NCBI GenBank assembly: GCA_019009955.1
Contig: CM032233.1
Coordinates: forward strand, 112,702,001-112,766,000
Direction: 5' to 3'
Length of the DNA stretch: 64,000 bases
DNA from: Riptortus pedestris
Taxonomy: Eukaryota; Arthropoda; Insecta; Hemiptera; Alydidae
Made by a program: the position numbers and the translations under genes. The notes under the pieces were generated by a model. It searched no databases, was not told the origin of the DNA, and worked only from the letters and a program-made list of their open reading frames with translations. Shown piece after piece: positions 1 to 14,673 of this stretch; the first letter of the stretch is position 1; the number at the start of each line of letters is the position of its first letter.

Positions 1-61
1 ATTGTTTTGAGATTTTGAAATCGTATTAAATGAATAATTTATATGTTTTTATATTATTTTT

Positions 62-275
62 TTATTAATTAAAGTCCACTTTTTGCAACTAATTGGGTCG
101 GGTTATCTACAGGTTACCACCCGTTTCTAGCCAGGGTGAGACTAAGGATTTTATTTAGTGAATTCCGTCACTCAATAAATTCCTTTTGCCCAGGTGGGAA
201 TCGAACTCGCCACTCTAGGTTTACCATGTGAGTTTAAGGTCAACGCTTTAACTCACATGGCTAACCAATTATGCA
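62..275 (-). repeat. tRNA-derived SINE
   Basis: Read on the minus strand this starts with a tRNA-like head: a box A-like stretch (GGTTAGCCATGTGAGTTAAA) near 260 and a good box B (GAGTTCGATTCCCACC) near 195-210. A tRNA-unrelated body then runs towards position 62. The head contains an exact 11-base inverted pair, CCATGTGAGTT and AACTCACATGG, that is not a normal tRNA arm. The internal promoter would be read by RNA polymerase III if intact. A short stretch of the body (GGTTATCTACAGGTT) recurs in variant form near 29507. The exact tail and target duplication are not clear. Confidence 0.6.
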
Positions 276-822
276 AAACAACATAAACACTTCCGTTGCA
301 TTCTGATAAATATATGCATGGATAGAGTTAACTTCTAAATGTACTTTTATTGAATGGTCGAATTATATATGTATAAATATATGTATATATAAAATATAAT
401 AATAATTGGTATAATACACACAACACATACACACACACACACACACGTGTGAAGTATAAATTCCTTTATGGACATCACATCATTGGCGATTTGCCCTTTC
501 AACAGTCAAAAATTGTGCATAGTGAAATAACAAAAGTAAAATAGATAAGAGATAACTACTAGTAACAATAACAAATGACAAATAAAAGTGAAAAACATTA
601 ACATTTTTTAAGTGAACATTAAAAAAAAAACAAAAAAAAATTGGTGATGAGCATAGTTGGTGGATGATCAATAGGAAATGAATGGCTGGAAATAATACTT
701 TTGCTAATTATTGTCGTATATTCCTCCATCAGGGTATACATATACATGTGTACGAACGCATATAATTTCATTAATGCATATAATTTGAAGTCTTGTAGCC
801 CACCAAACACTTAATTTGTACG
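276..822. other. No gene; short CA tract
   Basis: AT-rich sequence with no recognisable coding region. A short CA microsatellite lies at about 417-446. The small open frames here are low-complexity and unlike any protein I recognise. Confidence 0.6.
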
Positions 823-1236
823 TTAAATTTTGTCGTATATTTGAATTTTTTGTAGGTATGAGAATATGTTACTAATGTATGGGCTGCCTTTCGTCAAACG
901 TTCTTGTAAGTCGTAGGGGAAGTCCTGGTGTTGTCGTTTTCGGCATTCTGTCAGTATATATCTTATCGTCTAGAGAATGTTACAAGTCGAGCAAATAGGC
1001 GTGTCAGTCTTTGTCATTAAGTATGAGTGTGTTAATTTGGTGTGGCCGATTCTAAGTCTCGAGAGAACTACTTCTTCTCTACTAGAGTTTCTAAAACTTG
1101 AGTGCCACATGCAAATAGTGTTCTTAATAGTTAGTAGTTTGTTGTCAGTACTTGTGTTAGTCCAGACGGTTTGCCATGCATCTAAGATGAGGTGTTTTGT
1201 TTGTCTTGAAATGTCTTCATGTATGAATATAAACAT
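823..1236 (-). pseudogene. Jockey-like non-LTR retrotransposon, 3' end of ORF2
   Basis: The minus-strand translation is the C-terminal part of a jockey-type ORF2, after the reverse transcriptase. It has a REEVVLSRLRIGHTKLTHSY motif, followed by a zinc-knuckle-like CSTCN and, downstream, an LTEC segment. These are typical of the RNase H/C-terminal region of jockey-clade elements. One in-frame TAG near 970 interrupts it; the frame then continues to a TAA at 823-825. It is 5'-truncated, since no polymerase domain is present upstream. Related fragments sit at 31765-32958 and 43251-43594. Inactive. Confidence 0.82.
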
Positions 1237-1889
1237 ATACTGTATATATTGTGTACATTACACGCCTACAAAATATGGCGTAACCCTTGACCCTAACATA
1301 TAACTACACTCTACCAAAGGTTTCGAGTACTTTCGAACGTGGAATGTGAGCTCTGAATTGCTCCGTCACATCAGCTGCCGAGCAAAATATGATATTACCT
1401 AAACTGTTAAGCCGTGGGTCAGGACCTGAATACTGATAGCCTTGGTTATTCAGGAAAACTGAATAATCATATGTAGAATTGCCTTCTTAAAGTTAAGTTG
1501 GTAGATCGCTGGCGCGATTAAGATATAATTTACTTGTCACAAGTTGACATCCATCATCTTGCTTCAGGCTTATTAAATCGTGGGTCCTGTTTTGGAGACT
1601 TTTTGTATATAATAACAGTTTTCTAAATGTAATCAAAAATCTTTCAGTCACTAGACGTTAAGTGCCAAAACTTTAGACTAGTATATGTATTTTTCTTGGT
1701 GAGAAACGTCTTCTATACAGTTATATTCTTCGTGATGCTCCTTGATGCCTTTCAGTCAGACTAGATTGGGGTGTACATTATGTTCTTATTTGCATGCACG
1801 TACTGGCTAATGAGTACCATTAGTTATGTGGACAAGCCTCTCTGTTAATTATTGCATTGAGTGGTGTTCTTCATTCTCCCTGATGTTTT
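1237..1889. other. No gene recognised
   Basis: AT-rich spacer between the jockey fragment and the first HINE-like copy. I see no coding region, microsatellite or terminal repeat. Confidence 0.5.
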
Positions 1890-2508
1890 AGCAGATTTTC
1901 CTTAAGGGAAATCAGCTATTGAGGTCGTACTCATGACGTGATTTTCGAAAAATGTCTTCATATGTCCATCGATCCTACCCAGGAGATGACTAAAATGAGG
2001 ATTTGTCTGTTAACACTCTAGCGGTCGCAATTTGTGTTTAATCGTCACCAAACTCGGTATTTAATCGTTTTATGTAAAAAGAAAGATCAAGTTCGTTAGT
2101 GGCTGAAATTGGACCAGTGGGAGGGAGGGGTTTAGAGGGAGGAATTTCGAAAGTTCGAAATACCTCCGTTACTATACAAGAAAATGTATTGTAATGAAAA
2201 AATTGTATAGAACCAATCTTATTTTAAATGTAATTTTCAATACATTTTGTTATGTACGTTTTTACTCTATCTTGATTATTTGCATTTTTATTATGTGTGT
2301 GTGGATAACGGACGAGATGAGATCGGCTGATGTCGGTTCTATTAGCGAGTTTCCGAAAGCTAGTTCGGTCGTTTCCGTAACTGTTCGGCTCTCGTGAAAA
2401 TGGTTTAAAGACTCGTTACTACTACTGTTCCTAGTATGCAGATTTCTTTATTGTAAAGCTTCACGTGGGAAAACCTCTTAATTTACGCCCCTGCGTGACG
2501 GACTTTTT
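1890..2508 (+). mobile_element. HINE-like element, copy with both ends
   Basis: Starts at AGCAG after TTTT, with the terminal palindrome slightly decayed. It runs through the conserved core (GTTAACACTCTAGCGGTCGC, the G-rich GGGAGGGAGG stretch, the GTTATATACATTT-class region) and ends ...CCTGCGTGACGGACTTTTT. Length is about 620 bases. It is unusual in having essentially no TA microsatellite: the flanks of the tract meet at GAGGATTTGTCTGTT. B-type right end. No protein is encoded, so mobility would depend on a Rep/helicase made elsewhere. Confidence 0.85.
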
Positions 2509-5075
<2,567 letters not shown>

Positions 5076-5164
5076 TTCTAAACCGGCTTGTAATATTTCT
5101 GGGAATATTTGAATTTGTTTGTCTATCATGCCAATGCTCAACGTAGGCTACATGAGAATCAAAT

Positions 5165-5596
5165 TCTTCCCACAATATTTGGTATTTATGTTTCAAATGA
5201 ACTGCTTCATAATATGACAGCATATTATTAATGTGGCATGAGTAGTAGTGTGGGTTTTAAATATATATATCACTTGAAAATTAAAGTTGAGCAGCCAAAA
5301 TATGAGTGATTGAGAAAAAAAATATTTTGATTCATTATAAATTACGGTACTAGATATAGTAAATAGTTTTCAATAAAAGCGATATGTTATATTCAGATAT
5401 ATTTCAGAAATTATTTTTCTTTCCGTTCAAGAATATTTCTGACTATTCAGCTCTGAATGGTTGTTGGCCTGCTTGTTTACAATTCACACGCTTCCCGTTG
5501 TAGTGTTAAGTGTTATCACTGTGTAGATTTGTCTACTGTAAAACTTCACGTTGGAAATCTGCTTAGTTTATGCAGCCCCTGAGTAACGGACTTTTA
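5165..5596 (+). mobile_element. HINE-like fragments, inverted arm plus D-type right end
   Basis: About 5165-5265 is the C/D-type arm in minus orientation (CACAATATTTGGTATTTATG, then the ATAATATGACAGCATATTA stretch). It is followed at about 5300-5596 by a plus-strand D-type right end (TTTCAATAAAAGCGATATG ... GGAAATCTGCTTAGTTTATG ... CGGACTTTTA). The two opposite orientations abut with no core between them, so this is a rearranged remnant. Confidence 0.7.
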
Positions 5597-6175
5597 TAAA
5601 TCCTGATCAATTGGCTCCTGTGCCGTCCAGCACTTCGGGGGGTATAGTTTTATCGATGCTAAAAACCCTTATGTAGCCATTTGGGGTCTTCGAATTAGAA
5701 AGGCATTTTTCAGTCTGAAATTCATAATTTTATTTTGCTTCATTGGTCACCACCTCAAAACCAATACCCATCCATCGGGAGTAACACATGTGTGAATATG
5801 TACATCAGTTACGTTATTAATTCTTGCAATACAAATCACTTCTCATATTACGTATAGTACATCTTAATCTACCTGCTTGTTATATACTGTTATTTAACAG
5901 CCACTACTAATTAAACGGTTAAGAACCCGCGACCGCTTACTCTCATATTCTCATTCTTAACTCCCTATTAGCAGCACCCTCACAGTAGGACGTAACTATT
6001 ACAGTCATAACTCTTGTAATGTGCAATAAATTGTTCTACCAACTTTTGTTCTGCATTACAGATCCATGAAATTAGTAATTAATAGTTTCAACGAATGATC
6101 TTTTAGAAATACCACAAACAATTGATCTGAAAACAAGAAAATAAAATTTTAAGCGTGTTCCACTTTTTAACAGAT
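5597..6175. other. No gene recognised
   Basis: Spacer with no repeat end, microsatellite or coding signal that I can support. Confidence 0.5.
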
Positions 6176-6225
6176 GTCTCTTAAGGGAAATGAGCTATTG
6201 AGGTCGTACTCATGAAGCGATATTG

Positions 6226-6297
<72 letters not shown>

Positions 6298-6402
6298 AGT
6301 TTGACCTCCTGGGTAGGATCGATGGACATTTGAGAACATTTTTCGAAAGTCACGTCATGAGTAAAATCTCAATAGCTGACATCCCTTAAGGGAAATGAGC
6401 TA
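6176..6402. mobile_element. Two-headed HINE-like element
   Basis: The left side is a plus-oriented hairpin end (CTTAAGGGAAATGAGCTATTG, then GGTCGTACTCATGA). The centre is about 60 bases of TA at 6230-6291. The right side is the same end in minus orientation (GGGTAGGATCGATGGACATT ... CTCAATAGCTGACATCCCTT). It therefore has two hairpin termini facing outward around one microsatellite, with no core and no GACGGAC end. It behaves as a 227-base fold-back. Confidence 0.8.
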
Positions 6403-7077
6403 AAAGTATTGCCAAAACGACTTAAGAAGTTTAAATACCCACATGAAGGCCCTTGAACCACCCTCGTGGAAGGCAATATTGCAAACAGCCATGAGACTAT
6501 GTAAATAAGTATGACAGTGAAACTTGGACTTACTCCAAGTAAAACTGGAGAAACAGATTTCTGAAAGAGAAGTGCTTTATTAAATATATGAACGCCAAGC
6601 TAATGGTCTTCTACGGTGAACACTACACCGTTTGTCTTATTATGATAAACGAAACGTAGTGTTCGGGCCTTGTTTTAAGCGGGAAAAATATCAGGGTTCC
6701 AAAAATGTTCTACCCAGCTTGAAACGAGTTGAAGAGGTAGGACCACTTGGAATCTGACCTGTGGAAGGAACCTAACTGCTGACCACGATCTAAGGTGTTG
6801 GCAAAGGGCCGGGTCGTACTAGACTGAAGCTCCTGGTAAGTAGTCACTTCACAATTCTTATAATGATCACATTGTATTGATCCTATAGACAGGTTACCTA
6901 ATTGTTCAAGACAAAGGAATATGAACAAGCCAAACTGGCACATACGGCTTTCTATTGTATCTTGCCAATCGTTCGAAATAACTGCTCCTGAACGCATGGC
7001 AGTGGCTCAATAAGTCATTTCATATTGTTACGATAAATGCAGAATATATGACGATAGCCATTCTAATTACAAACAAA
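6403..7077. other. No recognised gene; one 95-codon ORF
   Basis: Somewhat less AT-rich than its surroundings. One open frame on the minus strand (6710-6997) has no motif that I recognise and no neighbouring exon evidence. I would not call it a gene. Confidence 0.4.
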
Positions 7078-7279
7078 GTTCGTGACGCGAGGGCTGCGTT
7101 AACTAAGCAGATTTCGCAGGTGCATCACGTATTTGCTTTTATCTGAAGAAGTAAAAAAAGAGAGAGCAATATTTGGTATTTAGACTTCAAATAAAGAGCT
7201 TCATAATATAACAGCTTATAACATGACATGAGTAGGAGTGGGGGTTTCATCAAGGCGGAAAACTAAAAAAATGCAAATA
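7078..7279 (-). mobile_element. HINE-like right-end arm, C type
   Basis: Begins as a decayed terminus (GTTCGTGACGCGAGGGCTGC, then AACTAAGCAGATTTCGCAGG) and continues through the C-type arm to AAAAATGCAAATA. It then switches directly into plus orientation at about 7280, so this and the next entry are fused tail to tail. Confidence 0.75.
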
Positions 7280-7877
7280 TTGTTGCGAAAAATTGTATAG
7301 AACTAATCTTATTGCAAATTAAATGTACTATTGATATAGTTATATACATTTAATCTCTATCTCCGAGATATTTGCATCATTCAGTGTTCAGCCTTCAGCA
7401 AACCCCCACTTCTGCTCATGGTATATAAACAATACCCGGTTATATAATATACCATATTATTTGAAGTTGAATGCCAAATATTGCTTTCAAGAGACCTTTA
7501 TTATACGAGATATATGCAATTATAATCCGGTGACCTCCCCCTTCCCCCGTCTTAAGTTGTTGGACTACTAAAATTTGATTGATTGACATAAAATTTATTC
7601 TGATCCATTATAAATTACAGTATTCGATATAGTAAATAGTTTTCAATAAAAAAATATGTTATATTCTGATATATTTCAGTAATTGTTTTTCTTTCCGGTA
7701 AGAGGTTAGCAGACCTGTTTGTTTACATTTCAGCCGCTTCCCCTCGGGAGGTTTCTTATTATCGTTTTTATTTATTCAGTTAATATTGACGGTGCTGTTA
7801 TGTTACCCGTATGTAAATTCATCTATTGTTAAACTTCATGAGGGAAATCTGCTTAGTTTTCGCAGCCCCTGGTCTTT
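7280..7877 (+). mobile_element. HINE-like D-type right half
   Basis: Core segment (TTGTATAGAACTAATCTTAT) through the long D arm (GTAAACAGCCC-like, TTCAATAAAAAAATATGTTA, TTTCTTTCCGGTAAGAGG) to GGGAAATCTGCTTAGTTTTC and GCAGCCCCTGGTC. The last bases of the terminus are deleted (GCGTGACGGAC is reduced to GTC). No hairpin end is present. Together with the 7078-7279 arm this is a two-tailed structure. Confidence 0.75.
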
Positions 7878-8326
7878 TTTAAATAAATGTCGTATGAAAC
7901 ATAAACTTCTCAACACAATTTTCTAATGGGAAATTCAGTCAGGAGATAGGAAGGAGAATAAATGCATGAGAATAACCCCTTAAGACATTTTTACAAAGCC
8001 CATTTTGTTAATATTGTAGCAGCTGTTTAGTGTCACAGGTGCAACCTTCCCTAACGGTTGTCCACCCGGCACAGGGAGCCAGTGTTGCCAGAAAATATAA
8101 AAAAAAATAAAAGAATTATTAATTAGCATAAATCTACCGGGGCGTAACGAGACAATAGACTACTCTTTCGGTAAGTATCCGACATGTGGTGTGTGCACAT
8201 GTTTTCATTGCTAACGAACAGAATTAACAGAACTTTCATTTTGATTTTTTATCGTTTATTACAGAAAGTGCTATTATGTTTATTATTTATTTTATTATTA
8301 GTATACAATATAGTGCATCATTTTTT
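7878..8326. other. No gene recognised
   Basis: AT-rich spacer with A-runs near 8098-8112. I support no feature here. Confidence 0.5.
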
Positions 8327-8444
8327 AGCAGATTTCCCTTAAGGGAAATCAGCTATTGAGATCGCACTCATGACGCGAGTTTCGAAACATTTTTTCAAGT
8401 ATCCATCGATCCTACCCAGGAGATGACGAAAATGAGTTCCGTTC

Positions 8445-8516
<72 letters not shown>

Positions 8517-9361
8517 TTGTCTGTTAACGCTCTAGCGGTCGCAATTTTTGTTTGATCGTTACCAAACTCGGAATTTAATCGTTTTATGTAAAAAGGAAGA
8601 TCAAGTTCTTTAATGGCTGAAATCGGACCAGTGGGAGGAGGGGGTTTCGAGGGGGGATTTTTGAAAATTCGAAATATCTCCGTTATTATGCGTCGGATCG
8701 AAACATTGTATAGAATCAATCTTATTGCAAATTAAAAATTTACTATGAATAGTGTTCTATACATTTATTCTGTATCTTGAATATTAACCGAGATATTGGC
8801 ATTTGTATTCTGTGTGTGGTCGGCTATGTTCTGTACTTTCCGCCGAGAGCTCTGGTGACAATGTGTGTGTAGATGGTATAGTGTGTAGATTATGGTTATA
8901 AAAATTAGGAAGAAAATTATAATAAGATATTTATTGTAAATAGAGCGTGTTCAAAATTAGAAACAAATTTGAATTTGTAATTTTAGAGTAAAAGGAAACT
9001 CTTGATAAGGAGATGCTAGAAAAGCGTTAAAAAATACTGGATATAAATAAATAAGATGTTTTAAGGAAGAAAGGAAGATTTTGTTTTTTGACTCAGTATG
9101 GTTACATTTTCAAAAATTCTGTATCTTGAATATTAACCGAGATATTGGCATTTGTATTCTGTGCATGGTCGGCAGGAGTCGGCTATGTTCGGTACTTTCC
9201 GCCGAGAGCTCTGGCGGCCGTTTCCGTAACTGTTCGTCCCTCGTGAATACGTTTAGAGATCCCATACTACTACAGTTGTTATTGGGCAGATTTCTCTACG
9301 GTAAAACTTCACGTGGGAAATCTGCTTATTTTACGCAGCCCCTGCGTGACGGACCTTTTTT
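8327..9361 (+). mobile_element. HINE-like element with internal extra segment
   Basis: Complete ends: AGCAGATTTCCCTTAAGGGA at 8327 after TTTTTT, and ...CGCAGCCCCTGCGTGACGGACC at about 9355. A (TA)n tract of about 66 bases lies at 8449-8514. The core includes the G-rich stretch at 8631-8664. It is about 340 bases longer than a standard B-type copy, because a block at about 8865-9115 interrupts the arm and a piece of core (CTTGAATATTAACCGAGATA plus flanks) appears twice, at about 8777 and 9116. Part of the extra block (8950-9111) recurs at 12387-12542. Confidence 0.85.
8950..9111 (+). repeat. 160-base repeat R2, copy inside HINE
   Basis: From AAAATTAGAAACAAATTTGA to GGTTACATTTTCAAA this matches 12387-12542 almost base for base, with a few substitutions and one indel (AGATGTTTTAAGGAAG is absent from the other copy). 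It is not part of the HINE consensus. It may have been captured by, or inserted into, this copy. Its class is unknown, and I see no coding or terminal repeat. Confidence 0.8.
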
Positions 9362-9887
9362 AATTTCGAAGCGGTTTTTATTTTTTTTACCTTCGTAACC
9401 TGAAATATATTTAATATAAAATATGTGTATAATGTGAATTTTCCAAAAGTATCATCTGAAAAAGCTTTAGAATTGTGTAATATTTGTAATAAAGTTATTG
9501 AGACCCATATTCTCTAAATTCTCTCTTTAAATGTTGATAATTATGACCTTTATTTACCCAATCCCTATGTTAAAATATCTCAATGTTTTGAAATAGGTTG
9601 AGGTAGAGTTGTATGGATTTTGAGAGATTATTTATAATATTAAGCCTTAGGTAAGTCTGAGTTGAGAAGTGGAACAAATGTAGGAGTCACGCACTGCCGT
9701 TCCCTGAGCTAGGAGGAGGCACTTGTTATGGTCGTCACGAATCCATTTGCGACTGCTCGGCCGTAGTTACTTCCTTCCACGACCTCTCTATACTCCGCTT
9801 ACAGTTCAGCTACATGTGCTCTCTGATAGAAAAGAAGGGACGATTCATTTAAGAAATTTCCTACCTTGTAGCATATTTAGTAACGTC
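9362..9887. other. No gene recognised
   Basis: Spacer. The stretch at about 9680-9830 is less AT-rich but has no coding signature that I recognise. Confidence 0.45.
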
Positions 9888-10165
9888 TTTTAAGGGAAAT
9901 TGAGGTCGTATTCATGATGAGATTTCCAAAGATTTTCCTCAAATGTTCATCGACTCTACCCGTGAGATCAATCAAATTTTAGTAGCCCAAGAACTTGGAC
10001 GGGGGGGGGTGAGGGTCACCAGAACATATTTGCATTTATCTCGTATACTAAAGCTCTCTTGAAAACAATATCTGGTATTTAAAGTACGAATAATGAGGTT
10101 TATTACATAACAAAGTATTGTTTATGTAACATGAGTAGAAGTGGGGGTATGCTGATGGCTGAAAA
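9888..10165. mobile_element. HINE-like chimeric remnant
   Basis: About 9888-9975 is a decayed plus-oriented hairpin end (CTTTTAAGGGAAATTGAGGT ... CATCGACTCTACCCG). It is fused near 9975 to a minus-oriented D arm (CAAGAACTTGGACGGGGGGG ... GTGGGGGTATGCTGATGGC). There is no microsatellite and no second terminus. Confidence 0.65.
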
Positions 10166-10239
10166 CTGAACTCCTCTAACCCACTAAAAGATTTCGTTCA
10201 AAAGAGCACCCCTTCTACTCCTTCTTATAACTGTACTGA

Positions 10240-10450
10240 ACATGAAGTTTGAACAATCTAAGAGTAGCCGTTTTTGAGTTATGCAAGTCACGTACGTACC
10301 GACGTCACGCGGAAACTAGTCAAAATGGGTTCAGGGATGGTCAAAACAGATAATTCCGTTAAAATCAGAAAAACGAATATTTTCTTGATTTCAATACTTT
10401 CTTTACTACGTACAAGAAAGTAGAAAGTAAGAAAAAAATATTGTATATGT
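10240..10450. repeat. Repeat-like segment ending in a palindrome
   Basis: A string resembling an insect interspersed repeat that I associate with GTCACG...GGGATGGTCAAAA ends in a near-palindrome at 10396-10421 (ACTTTCTT, ten bases, AAGAAAGT). No second copy lies in this window, so the call rests on the palindrome and on recognition alone. Confidence 0.3.
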
Positions 10451-10855
10451 GTCACCATTCTTGGGATCACAATGTATATTTGATCGTAAATAAAGATGTG
10501 ATTTAATAGTTAAACTAATGACGAAGTTAATTAATGGCCGAAATCGGCTGGTAAAAAATGATTTTTTGTTTGAAGTAAAATAAAAATAGTTTTCTAAAAT
10601 GTTTCTATAACTCAAATTTTAACTGAATTTTTACAATTTTGATTATAGGTCTTTCAATAAATCTTCACATTCACTGAAACGATTTCCTCATTAAGATATT
10701 ATATTACAGTAAACCTCATTTCCGTCATAAGTTTCAAGTCTTTTGCTTTAATGATGTATGTGCAGAAGACACCTTATGTGTAAGACGAACTGAGGCGTCA
10801 TCCTGCATGATGGAAATAGGTTTAGATTACGCAGTCTCTTTGCGACTTGCTTTTT

Positions 10856-10958
10856 AGCAGATTTTCCTTAAGGGAAATCGGCTATTACTCATGACGAGAG
10901 TTTTGAAAAAGTTCCTCAAATGTCCATCGATCCTACCCAGGAGAGGAGGAGTCCGTTC

Positions 10959-10990
<32 letters not shown>

Positions 10991-11662
10991 TTGCCTGTTA
11001 ACGCTCTAGCGGTCGCAATTTTTGTTTGATCGTTACGAAACTCGCTATTTAACCGTTTTATGTAAAAAGACAGACCAAGTTCGTTAATTGCTGAAATCGC
11101 ACCAGAGGGGGGGGGGGTTTAGAGGGGGATTTTCGAAAATTCGAAATATCTCCGTTATTATTCATCGGATCGAAAAAAATTATAGAACCAATCTTAATGC
11201 AAATTAAATTTACTATAAATATTGTTATATACATTTATTCTCTTGAATATTAATCGAGATATTTGCATTTTTATGAAGTCTGTGGGGAATGTGGTCGGGT
11301 AAAGTTCGGCCGTTTCCGTAACTACTCGGCTCAGGTGGAAGCTTCTAACCTTACCTGTCGTTTCTAACCTTACCTTACCTTCTTTCTTTGTGAGATTTAT
11401 GCAAATACGTTCTTTTCATCCGCCCCCTCCCCCTTCTTTAGTTCTTGGACTACTAAAATTTGAGTTATTAAAATATAAATTATTGTTACAATTCAGAAGC
11501 CGTTTCAGTTGGGAATTTATCTTAATTAACTGAAAGATTTCTCATTACCGTTTGTATTTAATCAAGGTGGTGTTGTGTTACCAGTTTGCAGATTTCTCTA
11601 TTGTAAAATTTCAAATGGGAAATCTGCTTAGTTTACGCAGCCCCTGCGTGACGGACTTTTTT
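10856..11662 (+). mobile_element. HINE-like element, full copy
   Basis: AGCAG hairpin end after CTTTTT; short TA tract at 10963-10990; core with GTTAACGCTCTAGCGGTCGC; G-run at about 11105-11115; right end ...GCAGCCCCTGCGTGACGGAC then T-rich flank. The hairpin block has lost part of the GAGGTCGTACTC segment. The right arm mixes B and D segments: a B-type stretch to about 11335, an imperfect TTCTAACCTTACC repeat, then D-type sequence from about 11380. This suggests recombination between variants. Confidence 0.85.
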
Positions 11663-12386
11663 AGTACTTATTCTGTAGTATGAAATCCAAAGCGTTTAAT
11701 CTGACTTCAGGTCACTGCCCAACACATATCACAAAACATCTCACATTCAGTAAAGGCTCAGTCATCAAACATTCCTTGAACATAAAGTCTTGCCTAAAGC
11801 CTGTTTAAATACTATGAAGATTTCAACCCAAACTATCAGGGAAGAGGCTAAGTTTGATGTACGTGAACAATAGTTTATTGAATTCCTTCAGAAATGGGTG
11901 CGGCAAGAAACACTGGACGTGATAACAACCAATGGCGTATCTCTAAACACTTCCTTATAACGGACAAGTTAATAAGTTAGATCTGACTTGACCCTGAAGT
12001 TTCAAAGAAGGATAAACGCATTCCACAGCTGTAAATTGGTATTAAATTTAGCCCACGTTTATTAAATAAATAACTTTTATTAGTCTCTTTTTTAACTAAA
12101 ATACTCGTTACCTAAATTCTGGTTTATGTTTGTACAAATAGTTTGAAAATGTAGCCTTACTGGGTCAAAAGAAAAAAAAAAAAGCTTCCTTTCTTCTTAA
12201 AATATTTTATTTTTATTTTTATGATTTGAAAATGAAATATACAAAATGAATAGCAATAGTAAAGAATAGTAACCTCAGTATAAAGATTATAAACATTGGT
12301 TAGTCAACTCTTCTTAATCATAGACCTGCTGTTATGGAACCAATATAGGTGTGGTTTTAATGAAATTTATAAAGTTAGTTTTGACT
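11663..12386. other. No gene recognised
   Basis: AT-rich spacer with no ends of the known families. Confidence 0.5.
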
Positions 12387-12542
12387 TTTGAAAATTAGAA
12401 ACAAATTTGAATTTGTAATTTTAGAGTAAAAGGAAACCCTTGATAAGGAGATGCTAGAAAACCGTTAAAAATACTGGATATAAATAAATAAAAAGAAAGG
12501 AAGTTTTTGTTTTTTGACTCAGCATGGCTACATTTTCAAAGA
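12387..12542 (+). repeat. 160-base repeat R2, second copy
   Basis: Near-identical to 8950-9111. Here it lies outside any HINE copy, just upstream of a CA/TA microsatellite. The boundaries of the match are abrupt on both sides. Confidence 0.8.
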
Positions 12543-12570
12543 TTTTCTAGAAGCGGACCATCTTTCTAAA

Positions 12571-12574
12571 GAAT

Positions 12575-12628
<54 letters not shown>
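12571..12628. repeat. (CA)n(TA)n microsatellite
   Basis: Compound dinucleotide tract. Unlike most TA tracts in the window it is not flanked by HINE-like sequence. Confidence 0.9.
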
Positions 12629-12633
<5 letters not shown>

Positions 12634-13536
12634 ATTACATTTGTATTGACAGATTTGGCCACTGATTCCTACGAGTATATTGAGGTTAGTCTCCTGGAGA
12701 CAACTCAACGGGGATTGCACCTCGAGTTGGTTACTCATTGTGTAAAAACCCTGATCAAGCATCCTATTTGGGGAATGCCAACTAAAAAAAAAAAATTTTT
12801 ATCTATACGCTTTCTTTTGGTAATCCATGCTTCGTATCAATACGATTTTATTTAGTACAATTCTACATTTCATCTAGGAATTCCAAATACATAAAAGACA
12901 AAAAAACAACTCTCAACTACCTCTAATTTTGTGAGTTGACCACTCTTTCTCCGTTTGCCATCTCCAAAATTGCCAACACGTTTACCATTAGTAGATTCAG
13001 TGTTATGAAGATAGTTGAATCCGTTTACAAATGAAAAAAACATTTATCAGTTTCTACAGACGTCATGTATTAGAAAAAAATAACACATCGACATAAAGCT
13101 GACGAAATCGAAGTTCGAATCCGATCACACATATTTCTTTTGGATTGCCTATTCTAGTTGGTGCTGATATTTGCAGGTCTATGTTTATTTTAAAAAGAAT
13201 TGATCTATAGCTCGGCAAGTTGGAAAAAAACAATTTCAGATTAATTTGAAAGAGTGAATAATAACCACTGAGGTCTCCACAATAAGCCTGATTTTTTTTT
13301 ATAATTGATAAAATAGTAAATCAAAATTATTTTGATAATGGCTTTAATATAAGTGTAAGTCAATTTATAGGTGATTGAAATTTAATATTAATTGATTCTT
13401 TTGAATAAACCAGCTTTTAGTTTTTTTCAGTGGCTCTATGCTAAACGAACATAAGGGTTTTAACCTTTTTTAAGAGTTGCGTACTACAAAGGAAGACGCT
13501 CCTAGCAAAGAAGAACTGGCTCGTGCTCGCGTGCGT
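12629..13536. other. No gene; one box B-like motif
   Basis: AT-rich. A box B-like string (AAGTTCGAATCCGATC) occurs at about 13111-13126 on the plus strand with no credible box A upstream. Nothing else is supported. Confidence 0.4.

Positions 13537-14673
<1,137 letters not shown>

Noticed and set aside
1890..2508. CRISPR-like array, considered because AGCAGATTTCCC palindromes recur across the window
   Set aside because: Spacing is irregular at hundreds to thousands of bases, on both strands, and each repeat is the end of a long shared element in eukaryotic DNA.
8339..8719. 126-codon minus-strand frame, and similar 60-160 codon frames across TA tracts (23592-24083, 30560-30883, 53563-53796, 57752-57979, 61782-61994)
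   Set aside because: All share the same residues because they translate the HINE repeat and its Ile-Tyr microsatellite. There is no start context, and frames differ between copies.
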